A stretch of DNA of 64,000 bases from Plectrocnemia conspersa (GCA_009617715.1 VTFK01000146.1:434001-498000), one strand, 5' to 3'; positions 1 through 10,961 are shown, numbered from the stretch's first letter. The notes: generated from the letters alone by a model not told the origin. Made by a program: numbers and translations.

Positions 1-1081
1 ATTATTGTTTTCAGTGCGTTCCGTGACGTTGTAGCTATTAAATAATATAATGTGGGGTGAGACGAGGATTTTCAACTAGGCTTAATACATTGGCTAGTCA
101 TAATTGTGGGGAAGGGCCATATGTCATACACCTAACCACTTATTAAGTGTCAGTAGAAGCATTTCAAATATTAATTAACACAAACAAGAGGTTTATTGTA
201 TATGGTATAATTAAGTATTAGGAACTTTAAACAGTTCATTAAAAAATGATATAAAGTTCCATTCCGTCACTCGGCAGGAAGCTTTTTTTTTGTGTGGTTG
301 CGTTTCGAAGGAGCTTTTAGCCTCCATGCAAAATGGATCATCTTCAGATAAGTGGTTTCAGCTATGACGGCTCTCAAGAGCATGCGGGTCATTACGACCG
401 TTGTCAACAGAATTTGCATACGACAGAATTAAAAATGCTTCCGAAATAATTCTAAAACATAACCGACACTCGTAAGTCCGATGAACCAAAAAATGGCGGT
501 GGAGCTGGCGAGTTGAAGACGTCGAGGGGTCTAGGAATATCGAAGTATGAATTTTAAAAGCGAACACTTGACGGCTTGAAGGCGACTTCTCGCAGCCTCG
601 GGTTTAATCTTCAGTGAAAGCTATCTCCAGACATCTGGATTTTTTTCGGGCTGGTGTGAGGAAGGAAGTGCCTCTGTCTCTCGGAACTGTGACAATGAGA
701 CACAACAATGACCCTCGTCGCCAGACGAAAGACTGATCGTGTTTAAGGCGAAATATTTGCATTTAGATGCGGATTGAAGTATTCGAGTAGGCGTATGTAA
801 TTATTGTGAGTGATGTCTATGTACAGGTGAATCAAAAGTTAGATTCATACGATAAAAATGGAAAAGCCTTATTTTTTTGTTAATTAACCCATTAATTGCT
901 GAAATTACGTATATCGCCTTTTGTTACTTTTGACATTATTAAAAAAAATACATTAATGTGCCGTACATTTTAAGCTTTAGGGTAAAATATTTTTCTTAAT
1001 ATGTACACCATCTGTCCCAAAACCGACAGAACATTATTCTTAAAATGAGAATCAAAATTAAGTTTTTTTTTAAAATTTATA
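1..1081. other. Non-coding stretch, balanced then AT-rich
   Basis: Positions about 270 to 830 have balanced composition and no repeats that I recognise. The only open frame there, a 69-codon minus-strand frame, has no family signature and no plausible gene context. From 830 onward the sequence is AT-rich with long T and A runs. No RNA gene or mobile element was recognised. Confidence 0.5.
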
Positions 1082-1666
1082 TTAACCCTTTCTGCGCCTT
1101 AAGCATGTTAACGCGCTCTATATGTTTGAACGCATGAGGCTATACAAAATGAACGCGTTAACGCGCTTCACTTTGAATTTATTTTACTAGCTAATATAAA
1201 GTATTTTGTGTGCCGTAAAATATGTTACCACATACTGACATCTCTTAAGATAATAAAAAAATACTACTAACGAGAAAAATTACAGTTGTAACTCACGATT
1301 GGTATGTATTTGACGTTATTTTATATTTTACTATTTTTTTTGATAATATGTAATTTTTTTTTACGAAATTGTATTATTATTATTTTTATTAGATACGTGA
1401 CAACCCTTGAAATTGTTTTTATACTTCTGTATTAAATAAACTTTTTTTTTTATATATATTATATATTTTACAATATTTTTAAATTATTTTATTTTTATAT
1501 TTTGTATTGTAACAACCTTGGCTCAGGAGGGAAAAAATATTGTGTTTTTCAGTAAAAATGTTATATATTTATTTTATACGTCGTAATAATAATTTTGTTT
1601 TTGCTAAACAAATTCAGGCTTGTAGTGCACGGCCGTTTTAATAGTTTGTGGCGTTTAAAAGGTTAA
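1082..1666. mobile_element. piggyBac-type MITE with TTAA target-site duplication
   Basis: Both ends sit on TTAA, at 1,082-1,085 and 1,663-1,666. The left end reads TTAACCCTTTCTGCGCC and the reverse complement of the right end reads TTAACCTTTTAAACGCC, so the termini are imperfect inverted repeats starting at TTAA. That arrangement is what piggyBac-superfamily elements and their non-autonomous derivatives show. The interior has two near-palindromic words around GTTAACGCGC (about 1,109 and 1,157) and is otherwise AT-rich. No transposase frame exists, so it would have been mobilised in trans. The terminal match is short, so a chance pairing of two TTAA sites cannot be fully excluded. Confidence 0.55.
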
Positions 1667-2540
1667 AAATTGCGTCAGTAAAAAAATTAATTTTAATTAA
1701 TTAAATAAAAGAGTTTTCTTTTACTTTTTTTAAAATGCACAAAAATCTAAATTTAAAAAATTTGATTGGAATATTATTGAGCATCTAAATTAATAATATT
1801 ATTATTTTAAAATATAATATTATATTATATAGTTTCACAAGCTACTTTTAAATGCCCTATAAATAAAATGTATTCTTAAAAACTCACCCGCCTCGGGCAT
1901 GTCGTCTCAAAGAACAATTCTTTCTCTCCGCTTTCCACCTATTTTCTTTTTAATGGAGCGCAATCCTTTTACGTTGCATAACCGTATATACATATATTTC
2001 GCAACGTGAAAAAAAAATACATAATATAACACCGAAAAAAAAAAAAGTGGAAACGATATACCAAATTGTACACAGAAAGCTCTCAGACCATAAGTCTTGA
2101 GAGTCCAACGAACTCCTATTGTATAAGACTAGGCGCCTTTTTCTTTATCCTCAAGCAGCCCAGACGGGTGGCGGTCTTCAGAAATATGACTCTTGATATT
2201 TTTAAATATTCAGATGGGGCGTAATGATACGGGGGGCGAAATTAAAAATGGTGGAGTCATCGTGTTGAAATGTTTGTCAATGAATGTCTGACTTTGGCGT
2301 CTCCGGGAGCAAGGGTTATTTGTCGCGTCTTTGTGCTACTTTTTTTTAATGTAACCATGGTTTTTTTTATTTGGTTTTGTTTCCTTAGTCGTTAGAAACT
2401 ATATTTCTGACCGGGTAATGGCAGCCGAGGGGTAATTACAGGTTTAAATAGCCGAACAACGAAAAGAAGTGTTTCAACTTGACGTTTAGTGTCCAATTAC
2501 CCCTCGACTCGAGGGAGGCAGTAGTTTAAGTCGGTTAATA
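1667..2540. other. AT-rich spacer, then non-coding island
   Basis: Sequence to about 1,880 is A/T-rich. From 1,880 to 2,540 composition is balanced and no frame longer than about 60 codons is open. The island carries a cluster of GGGTAAT words described separately. It resembles a conserved non-coding element in texture only; conservation was not tested. Confidence 0.4.
2411..2506. promoter_or_regulatory. Cluster of homeodomain-type words with an inverted pair
   Basis: CGAGGGGTAATT at 2,426-2,437 is repeated exactly in inverted orientation as AATTACCCCTCG at 2,495-2,506. A third related word, GGGTAATGG, lies at about 2,413. TAATTA and TAATTG cores are typical homeodomain recognition sites. 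The perfect 12-base pair spaced about 57 bases apart suggests either a binding-site array or a stem with a large loop. Function is inferred from motif shape only. Confidence 0.35.
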
Positions 2541-3404
2541 GTTTTATAATTTCGATACTTTAGGATGATTTGGAATATTACTTAACAATATCATTATGCT
2601 AGATATTACATAGTTAATTTAATTATTGTGTTTGAGAACTATTGTATGAACATTTTTAATGCAAAAAGTTCTAGTTTATATTTTATACAATAAATATTTT
2701 TTTTAAATATTAGATAAGGTTGCATATTAAAATTTGGATGCTTGAAGTACATAAGAGGCCATTTAAAACAATTTTACGACCTTAACGATTGCATCGCACG
2801 ACATCAAACAATAAAGGTTCTCGTTTAACTCGTAGTATATACCATCAGCAATAAAGCTCGTATATAAAGCTTTAATGATATCAAATCCTCAACTATTTTT
2901 ATGCAAGCACTTATATATGTGTATACAGTTTTTTTTATATAATTAAGAATGTTACTAATAAACTGAGTAATTATATGAATTCTTTATGTAATAGTAATAA
3001 ACAAACACATACTGATACATATTATTGTATATTTATAAAATATATGATACATTGATGTTAAAATTAAATTAATAATTGAAAAATGGAAAGGGAAAAACTA
3101 TGTTGTGATTGTAGGATCTATATGATTTATTTGTCTTTCATCTCTTATTCTATAATATTAACATGAAAATTTGACTCAAATTTTTATTAGACGCTTTATA
3201 TATGTATATATATTCCATAATCAATATCGCCAGTTTTTCATTTGCTGTTGATAGTATGTATTTTGTTATATCTGTGTTGGGGTACATATAGATTACATAT
3301 TCCGACATTTAAATAAAAATTGAACCCTAAAATTTACGATCGCAGAATTTATTCGAAGTGAATAATTTGTACGAAATTGCATGTTTTATAAATTAAAAAA
3401 AAAA
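2541..3404. other. AT-rich spacer
   Basis: A/T-rich sequence with homopolymer runs and short tandem TA stretches. I see no gene, RNA or clear mobile element in it until the mariner scrap that follows. Confidence 0.5.
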
Positions 3405-3466
3405 ATCATCCACCTTATTCTCCAGACCTTGCTCCTATCGACTAATATTTATTTACAAATGTAAAT
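3405..3466 (+). pseudogene. Mariner-family transposase C-terminal fragment
   Basis: From 3,407 the plus strand reads HPPYSPDLAPID, a stop at 3,443, then YLFTN. This matches the hallmark C-terminal motif of mariner transposases, HPPYSPDLAPSDYHLF, whose last Asp is the third residue of the DD34D catalytic triad; that Asp codon is at 3,440-3,442. An in-frame TAA directly follows it. Upstream the frame is lost in an A-rich run, and I found no inverted terminal repeats, so this is a short, dead remnant. The motif is distinctive, which makes the family call fairly safe despite the small size. Confidence 0.75.
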
Positions 3467-3559
3467 AAAAATGATTTTTATTATATAGTAAAGCAAAATA
3501 AAGTAGATCGAGAGGGTATGGACGCCGGAAAGCTAACAGTTTATTTTATAAATATATAT

Positions 3560-3885
3560 ACTTTATAACACATATGTATATTGAAATTTTGATGCCGCTA
3601 TTAGGCATTGAAGTCTTGGAAGTCAGGAAGTCTTCGGTGGCGTGTCAAATTGTGCTATTGTCGGCTGTGATTTTGGTAGAGCAGCTGAGATCAGTCGTGA
3701 TATGTTTGGACGATCCACTGACGTCTATCGTATTTCGCGTGTACGTCTATTTTTTGTCAGAAAGTGTCACATATTTTACAATGCTATTCCGAAACAGCTC
3801 TAGCATATCGCAAATGAGGATGTTTGCGGGGCAATTGCATCGCTTCTGTATGTATTTCTTAAAAGAGAAACGTTTCTATATTTAA
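3560..3885. repeat. Dispersed repeat family L, copy A
   Basis: This segment aligns with 15,112-15,425 in the same orientation. Shared blocks include GTCAGGAAGTCTTCGGTGG at 3,622-3,640 (GTCGGGAAGTATTCGCTGG in the other copy), then a similar TATTG(T/G)CGG(C/T)TGTGAT block, and ATGAGGATGTT at 3,814-3,824. A 103-codon plus-strand frame spans the copy, but the second copy is open on the opposite strand instead, so neither frame looks selected. Composition is less AT-rich than the flanks. The family is unidentified; an LTR or a retroelement fragment is possible. Confidence 0.55.
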
Positions 3886-4440
3886 TTCCGGCCATCGGTA
3901 ATCGAAAGGGTAGAAAACAATAGTATTATGTGTAAGCTAGAATGTATTGGTTAGCGCGCATCCATTCCAAACAAAGAGTGGTTTTGCGGTAGAGGCCATT
4001 AAAATTACCATAAAATTATAATAAATTGTACATGTTGTTAAAAACCCCATAGCTATTTCTTTTCAAATATAATTGATTTATATTTAAATAACTAAAACCA
4101 TATAAAATAACTCACATGATATATTTTAAATCTTCTTGCTTTGACAAAAATATAGTTGTATAATATTTAAATAATATTGTATGGTACAATATACTTTTAA
4201 ATGGTGCACTTTAAAATATACACATGTCCTATAGTGCATTATTTTCCTGAAAAAAATATAAACGTGTATTAATCTTCTCTTCTCAAGTATTATTAGTTTC
4301 ACTGAATGATTAATAAATATAATGATAAAACTTTAATTGTAAATTGATTATAAATTATGCATAATCGAATCGCAATATGTCTCAATAAATTTTATATCAA
4401 AATTAGTCATTCTCGAATCGTAATCTAGACAAACCTAGAC
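3886..4440. other. AT-rich spacer
   Basis: Mostly A/T-rich sequence after a short balanced stretch to about 4,000. Nothing supported. Confidence 0.5.
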
Positions 4441-4950
4441 ATATGGCGATATTTGTTCAATGAACCTATAACTCCATTGTGTTATGATATTGAACAATGA
4501 CCAGGTGCAACTCGTACCTGGCACGGTGCACTTCAATTCGACCAAAATTGACACGATTATGTCATTATACGGTACAACTGTTTCAAGTACTAAGTAGTAA
4601 AGCTAGAGGGTTGTTAAGTTGCAATAATTGTGATTTGAATGTGAGGTTTGAAAACAATGGAAAAGGATCATTTTGATTTCGTGCAATTTTTTACGACGAC
4701 GCCTTGAGCTTGACCCTTTGACATTTTTATTAAGAGACGTTTCGCGGCGCGAGCACGCTCCATTGTCAGAGTCACTGACATTTATCCCTATTATGCACTT
4801 AGCAAGCGATCAAACTGGTTTTCCAAGTGTGGCTCGTGCCAAAGCGGATTGTTTAATCACCAATAATACGCCGATAAAAAGGCGAGATTCGGCTCGGAAC
4901 CGTACGGTAGAAACTTTATTAAAAAAAATTGTATGGATATTGGCATTTAA
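4441..4950. other. Non-coding island with inverted-site pairs
   Basis: Balanced sequence. A 127-codon frame beginning at 4,673, the longest in the window, runs out of the island into A/T-rich and tandem-repeated DNA and has no domain signature, so I do not call it a gene. The island begins with the two inverted motif pairs listed next. Confidence 0.4.
4453..4521. promoter_or_regulatory. Inverted Sox-like sites followed by an inverted CAGGT pair
   Basis: TTGTTCAAT at 4,453-4,461 is repeated exactly inverted as ATTGAACAA at 4,489-4,497. Both contain the ACAAT core of HMG/Sox-type sites. CCAGGT at 4,501-4,506 and ACCTGG at 4,516-4,521 form a second exact inverted pair, and CAGGTG is an E-box/Snail-type core. 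Two motif-bearing inverted pairs within 70 bases argue for a regulatory cluster, though no binding data exist here. Confidence 0.3.
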
Positions 4951-5025
4951 GATTGATTTTTTACAGAATGTTTTTTTAAGATTGATTTTTTACAGAGTGA
5001 TTTTTTGCAGAAGTGATTTTGCAAC
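4951..5025 (+). repeat. Short degenerate tandem repeat
   Basis: The word GATTGATTTTTTACAGA recurs, then decays to GTGATTTTTTGCAGA and GTGATTTTGCA. At least four units of roughly 15-27 bases are recognisable. Each resembles a polypyrimidine tract plus CAG acceptor, probably by chance of the T-rich unit. Confidence 0.6.
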
Positions 5026-6690
5026 AAAAAATATTATTTTAAATATAATAATCTAATTTATAATTAATACCTACTAGGTATGTAGAGCGCACGAAACCCA
5101 TAACTAAATGCTCAAGTCATAAAAGCTACTAAAGCATTTAAGCTTACCACCAGATATTAACTGCACTTAAATTTTGTGTATAATATAAATATTTTTCTGC
5201 CCAATTAATATTGGTTTGACAACAATGAAAAATTTGTCTCTTAGACGTTATTTGTCAAATAATTTTAAACAAATAGCTTTTAAACAAAATAAACTTGCAT
5301 TTTAAAATCTCATTATTTCTTAAAAAAAAAATATATTTACAGTAAATAAAAGTACTTTATTTGGGTCTTGACAATTTATGGTGGAGTCTGAGGAAGGGGT
5401 GTGGGGGTGAAGGGGGAGGTAATTTAATGTTTCGACACTGTTGTGATGTTATGTGTTTAAAAAGTGTTTTTTGTTTCGCAGCTTAAGGGTCAATGCGTTA
5501 TTTATCGTCCATATTCAAAGATATCGCTTGTTGGCCAACTGAGGCGCAGTCCGATCGCATCGAATAAGTTCGATTGGTAGGGATTGTCGTTTGGAATGTT
5601 AAAGATTTCTTTGTAATTGAGATAAGCGTTGCCTTTTGAGCCGTGACTGGCACACGACCGTTTAAAAGCTAAATTATATCTCTACGCGAGATTACAGGGC
5701 CGGATTAAATGTTGTCCGTGGAGTAAAGCGATTTTTCAGGGCTGGTAAATTATTATTTTCTGTAAAGCAAACAATAAAAAGATTGAGCAAGAATTATAAA
5801 TTAAAAAAACGAGGTTAAAAAAAATATATCAAAATTCATATAATTAAAAATAATAATAGTTTTCAGTCAATTTTACTATTTTAATTGGTAGTGTGACCCA
5901 GTGTCACAACTTTGAGGAAGCTTGGACGAATAGGAGACAATTGAGCCAATTGAGAGCTATTCACATTATTGTCTAACTCCATCTCCAAAGTTATACCCTT
6001 TGTGAAATCTGGTTTCAAGACCCGCGTCGGATGACCATCTGATAATACAAAAGATTATTCAAGCAATGTTTATTATTGAGTTTTGAACTCCTGTCATAAA
6101 ATTTTGATAGAATTTTGGTAATTTCACACTGAAATAAAAATATAAAAATAAATGTATATTTTTTATTTTTGTAAATTTATTCTGAAAACTTTAAAATATT
6201 ACTTAAAGTACATTTTAATAATCGCCATATTTATTTTAATTAATTGCTATCGAAAGTCTGCGTGGTAATTGTGCAATTCTGGGTGCTGCGCAGATATCTA
6301 ATGAATACTGTTGAGCCAAACCACTGTCGTTTCAATAATTTAATTAAAATTTTAATGTTAAGATAAATATAAAGCTAAATTTTAAATGATTAAGTAATGT
6401 AAAAGTATTATAAATAAATCCTAATTAATAATATAAACGATATTTCAATTATTTATGATTAATAAAAATTTTAATTTTAAATTCAGCATATAAATTGCTC
6501 TTATCTTGTCATATACTTATGTACAACATATAATATTTGCACTGATACAAAACTAATAAAACTGTTTTGTTGAAATATTACTTTGCATGCTTAAACAATT
6601 TCTGTCTAATTTAATTCCCAATACTTTAGTTAATTTGTCCTTATTGATAATCTAATTAAATTTTTAGATATCTTAGGGTCCTGGAGTTTA
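5026..6690. other. AT-rich DNA with a purine G-run and a small island
   Basis: An unusual G-rich purine tract lies at 5,383-5,419, with runs of four, five and five G on the plus strand inside otherwise T-rich DNA; it is short of a classical four-run quadruplex motif unless GG steps are counted. Positions 5,460-5,720 and 5,890-6,060 have balanced composition. From 6,060 to 6,690 the sequence is A/T-rich. No coding or RNA feature was found. Confidence 0.45.
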
Positions 6691-7460
6691 GAACATATGT
6701 CCAGTCGTGTCGGAGTGGTCTCGCCGGCGTCGTGTCTACAGTTAAGTCCATTTGTGATTAATTCGCTGACAGACTTTGATCAGCTTCCATACGATTGTTC
6801 ACTAATCTCGATGGTGCCACTTTGATTTCGAGACCTTTAATGGACTACACCGTGTTTGGATTAAATGGTCAACGCTGGCCATTGTCTCAATTTACGGTTA
6901 CAATCTTGCTTTATTTAAATATATTACAGATTAGATCAGCATTATCAAAACAAACTTCTGCAACATACACAAATTTCTACCCCACACATTTATTATACAT
7001 ATGTACATCTTTGGAAGGGTTTGCATTGTTATGTGCAATTAAATTTCTTAGCCATGTTATGCCACATCTGAGATGCCCCCTATATAATTCTGAGCCACTT
7101 CCTTTCTAACTTATAATCGTCTCAGATATCCTCGCATGCCTTCCGGATACGATTCCAAGGAGAAGGGACTCCTTGGCCAGACCCTTGATCCGCTAAGTAC
7201 GGAAACAAAGATTAATTGGTTGTCATTATATGGCGCGTCCAAATATGCGAAAAGCAATTATTTTGTGTCCGGGGACAGGTCGCGTGGGGCGAGGGTTGTT
7301 GTACGTGACAAGGGAGGAACAATATAGATACGATACACTATTTCTGTACGCAGTTAAATCACGACGGGAATAGGAATCGCTAAGACGCTGAGAAATTGAG
7401 TATTTTATTCTTTCTCGTTGTTTAATTATTGATGAGGATCGTGATCCACAATCAAAACTT
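6691..7460. other. Non-coding island with compact hairpin
   Basis: Balanced composition. Two short plus-strand frames (104 codons from 6,795 and 63 codons from 7,136) have no recognisable domains and no homologue in this window. An exact 8-base stem, CCAAGGAG at 7,155-7,162 and CTCCTTGG at 7,169-7,176 with a six-base loop, lies inside the second frame. Confidence 0.4.
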
Positions 7461-7920
7461 TAGCAACTCTTTTACCACTCTTATGTTAGTGGAAGGTTAG
7501 TTAATATAACTCAATACAATAATCTAGATCAGTTATTTTTTTTTCTCAACAAAGTGTACGGCAATTTTAATGTTTTAGGGGACAATGATATAAGATTTTT
7601 TTGTATACAATTAATTTTTATGTACAATTATTTTTTTATATAATATAATGCTAAAAAATATTTAAAAAATAAATTATTGTATACATATTTACCTACATAT
7701 GAGCATATACAAATATTTATAAAAAGGTGGTTCTTCAAAAATAGTATAAAACAAGCCTATTAATCCATAGAAGATGTCTTAGTTTTGCTTAAATAATCAA
7801 CATTTTAATATTTGTAACAGACGAAAAAAGTCAGTTAGAAGTAAAGGAGTGCTATTATTTTTCTTAGGATCCTAGAGTGCAAGCAAGCAAATTTGTATTT
7901 AAATGTATTCAATGCATCTA
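7461..7920. other. AT-rich spacer
   Basis: A/T-rich, with no supported feature. The foldback element begins at its right edge. Confidence 0.5.
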
Positions 7921-8635
7921 TGAAACTTTGTCACTTGCAATTCACCGCTAGCAATTAATCGCTAGCATATTTGATCACCAGGCAATTCTTTAAATGAGTC
8001 TAGGTAACTTTATCGCCCATAATTCACCGCCAGCAATTAATCGCTAGCAGTTTATCGCCGAGTCAATTGATCACATTAAAAAATTATAGCCTACAAATGA
8101 TTGCTAGCATATTTTACTGACTAGATGTAGTTGATTTCCGGTTTGGTGAGTCTACAAAATTATTATTTTTAATCAAAACTGTTCTAAAATGTCAATGAAA
8201 CTTAATTTAACAGTTGCGAAAAGTTCATTTGCTGTTTAAATCTAAACCTCATCTAAACGAATTAATCTAATGGTTTTAAAAATTATAATTAGTTCAATTA
8301 TAACTTACATTAGGTTAGGTTTGGGTTTAAACAGCAAATAGACAATTCGTAACTGTTACAGTTAAGTTAAATTTTAAATGGTATGTACATATGTATATAA
8401 TTTTACTAATTAGGTCAGTAAAAATGTATTAAAAATTGATTTATAATTCCAACGGGCAATATCAGTAAATATGTATTTATTCACAGCGCAGATGGTGAAA
8501 TAAAACATTATTTTCAATTTAAAATGACCAATGAATTTTTATAAATTATGTGTAAAAAAAATATGCTAGCGCTTATTTGTCGCGGCGGTAAACTGCTGGC
8601 GGTGAATTGCTGGCGATACATTTTCGGGAACCTAT
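7921..8635. mobile_element. Foldback-type MITE
   Basis: Nearly the whole segment folds on itself. The left arm has AATTCACCGC(C/T)AGCA-type words at 7,939 and 8,021, a direct duplication with an 82-base offset. The right arm has their inverted partner, GGCGGTGAATTGCTGGCGAT, near 8,599-8,618. Inner arms pair exactly as TTTGCTGTTTAAA (8,228-8,240) and TTTAAACAGCAAA (8,326-8,338), with flanking AACCT/AGGTT stretches also inverted. Long subterminally duplicated inverted repeats with almost no unique centre are typical of foldback elements. No transposase frame is present. Exact ends and target duplication could not be set. Confidence 0.7.
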
Positions 8636-9089
8636 ATTCAATATAATAAAGATTTAAATTACTTTGTTTCTTTGACTAACCATATATTTCTAGCTGTATG
8701 AGTTGTAGGGATGGTTGATTATATTTCTTTCTTAGAGTGCAAAAGTGTTACTTATGAAACGGATGGAATTGAATATACTTTACATTTATAGAAAGAAGAG
8801 AGAAATGGGATTTGTTAAGATGTAAGAAGATACATATATTTTGAACAGGGTCATAAAGAGTAACTTTTTAAATTACTCAAAGAGTATATAATTGTATAAG
8901 GAGGAAGTATAAAGACTTAAGTAATATACATACATATAATTTTAATTGGTTTGTTTTTGATAAGAACCAATACTCATATAAATATAAAGACTTGCCTATC
9001 ACGCCTTTACTCTCTCACACTTCTTGGTGATGCTGCGACCAACGATGCTGGAGTCATCATCTTGAATGTAGTCTCGCCTTATATTTGCT
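8636..9089. other. AT-rich spacer
   Basis: A/T-rich, becoming balanced at about 9,000-9,085 just before the hairpin. Nothing else supported. Confidence 0.45.
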
Positions 9090-9137
9090 AACAGTCACAA
9101 CAGTCGAGTCTTTTTCGACTTAACTGTTGTGACTGTT
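9090..9137 (+). other. Near-perfect 21-base-pair hairpin followed by a T run
   Basis: The left arm at 9,090-9,110 starts AACAGTCACAACAGT. The right arm at 9,117-9,137 ends ACTGTTGTGACTGTT. The 21-base arms pair with two mismatches around a six-base loop (TTTTTC). A run of eight T residues overlaps and follows the 3' arm. The stem is short for a pre-microRNA. A pol III hairpin transcript, a terminator-like fold or a very small palindromic element are all possible. No promoter was identified. Confidence 0.6.
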
Positions 9138-9540
9138 TTTTTTTGTTGCTTAAGAAACAAAACATTATATTTATGTACATTTTCTTTTAATTTTTGATTG
9201 CAAATGAATATCTTAATTTATTTTTTATATGTACTCTTACAATAAATATAATTTATATGCTATAAATATTTATTTTTAGAGAAAGTATAGAAACGTTTTC
9301 GCTTTGTAAAAACTAATTTAAAAATGTGTGTAACTTTGTTTTGTATTCACTATACTATTTTTAAGTATAGTTTTAATGCATTTTTTTGGGTAATTTAATT
9401 AAATAAATATTATATTTATATATATATATTTATATATATTTATTCAATCATATATATATATTTTGCCAACACACAAACATTCTCAGTTACTCATGTCAAA
9501 GCACAAGCGAGATTTATATTAATGGTATTACCACGTTTTT
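9138..9540. repeat. AT-rich spacer with TA microsatellites
   Basis: Interrupted (TA)n and (TTTATA)n stretches occupy about 9,400-9,465. The rest is A/T-rich. No other feature. Confidence 0.6.
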
Positions 9541-10040
9541 AATTTTCCCCCAGCTCGGATGGCAAAAACAACAATTAGGAAAGCAAGAATCCCGGGAGAG
9601 GACGATAGGATGAGTGGGAGGATGCAGGAGACAACGACAAGTCTTGTATTATGTTCCTCAGCATTAATTGAATGGCCCCTTTTTATAACACATACCGATA
9701 TCCCCTAAAATCATTCATTTTGGTAAATATTCCGTGAAGATTTGACGGGTGAGTTGTTTTGTATGCTGTGTATTTTTGCGGTTTACCAAAGATTGGAACC
9801 GTTCATTGGCACACGGGGTCTAATAAATCAGCGGCACGGCGGCGGATGGAGAATTATGGGGTATTTTTAAATGATGCTGCGTTTGGCGTTCACTCCCCCC
9901 AATTGGTAAACGGGCGTTGCTCGAATAACTCCGCGGGCTGTAAATCTTCCGGGAACATCTTCAGCCTTCGGGATCATCCCTGTGGGGGTAAATTGTGGGG
10001 CGGGTCAGTCCCTGGGGGGTTGGAGTGAATAAATTTGCAG
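9541..10040. other. Non-coding island with G-quadruplex-like end
   Basis: The sequence is relatively GC-rich and non-repetitive. An 89-codon frame from 9,759 is open mainly because the sequence is GC-richer; it has no signature that I recognise. The right edge holds a four-run G tract on the plus strand at 9,984-10,019, with runs of five, four, three and six G separated by 8, 1 and 9 bases, compatible with a long-loop quadruplex. Confidence 0.45.
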
Positions 10041-10394
10041 GTGAATGTTTTTATTGTTTAGCTATTTTAAATTGTAATCATCAATATTCCTTACAAGAAG
10101 ATAAAGCACTAGCCTGAAAAATCCAAAAAACTATTTTTTGCTTACTAATATTTTTAAATCAGTTCAAATGCCAGGCCTTTAATTATCCAACAATAACATA
10201 ATATGGATTTGGCCCACTTTCAAAATCAACGGCTCATATCAGTAGCTAAAAATTAATAGAAAGAAATAGAAACATAGTATTAAATACATTTTATTAATAA
10301 GGTCGTGTATCTGCCTAGATTTGCCAATAGTTTTAACATCAGCATTATACGTTGAATGAAATAATCTTAAATATTGGTCAATATGTTATAATCA
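10041..10394. other. AT-rich spacer
   Basis: A/T-rich sequence. The 5' part of the Penelope-like element may once have extended into it, but I cannot see a readable frame. Confidence 0.4.
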
Positions 10395-10961
10395 AAATGA
10401 AAAAAATAAATTTACTATGATATTAAAATTGAACGAAACAAATATCTAGTATATTTAGATTTATCGATGGAACTTTTAGACACATGTTTATACGAAAAAA
10501 TCTCACCATTATCCTTCACAACTAAACTCTATAGCAGATTCCCTTTTTCATAGAGCAGACAAACATTCGGATAGTGAGCCTAAAGTTAAAGAATTTTAAA
10601 ATATCAAAGAAGCATTAAAATTAAATGGCTTTACTAATATTCGCGATAGAAAAAAAATAATAATAAAAAAGTAGATATAAATGTAAAATTTAATGGTATT
10701 TTACATTTACCATACGTTTGAGAGATTTCAGAAAAGACGAGTACTTTTCAAAAAAGTCATTTTTTAAATCGCAAAATAAAAAATCAACTTTGGCAAACCA
10801 CAATTTCAATGAAAATCATCGCTTTGGTATAATTATTTAGGTAAAATTAAAAACCCAATTATAGAGAAGCAATTAAAATCAAAATTAAAAGAAAAATAGC
10901 ACTAAATAAAAGAGAGGAAGCGAAAGCAATTTCATATCCTTGGTTACCGGCTTCAAACTAA
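10395..10961 (+). pseudogene. Penelope-like element relic (RT tail plus GIY-YIG end)
   Basis: Collinear blocks in shifting plus-strand frames match the 3' half of a Penelope-like retroelement. From 10,408, a DIKIERN-type block precedes SHHYPSQLNSIADSLFHRAD at 10,501-10,560, then KEALKLNGF, as in the region after the RT catalytic core. At 10,701 follows LHLPYV, a stop, and EISEK, matching the family's LPYVKGISEKI block. At 10,787 LANHNFNENHRF and at 10,863 REAIKIK...REEAKAISYPWLPA resemble the C-terminal part of the GIY-YIG endonuclease domain. A stop at 10,959-10,961 is probably the natural one. There are several frameshifts and internal stops, so it is dead. The catalytic YIDD motif and the element's 5' half are not visible. 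Confidence 0.75.

Noticed and set aside
4673..5056. 127-codon plus-strand frame, the longest in the window
   Set aside because: It runs from a balanced island into a T-rich tandem repeat, has no domain, and its C-terminal half is translated low-complexity DNA.
8311..8320. Interstitial telomeric TTAGG repeat
   Set aside because: Only two units, located inside the arm of the foldback element and mirrored in its other arm.
9759..10028. 89-codon frame in the 9.5-10 kb island
   Set aside because: Open because stop codons are rare in the GC-richer block; no recognisable domain and G-quadruplex-like DNA at its 3' end.
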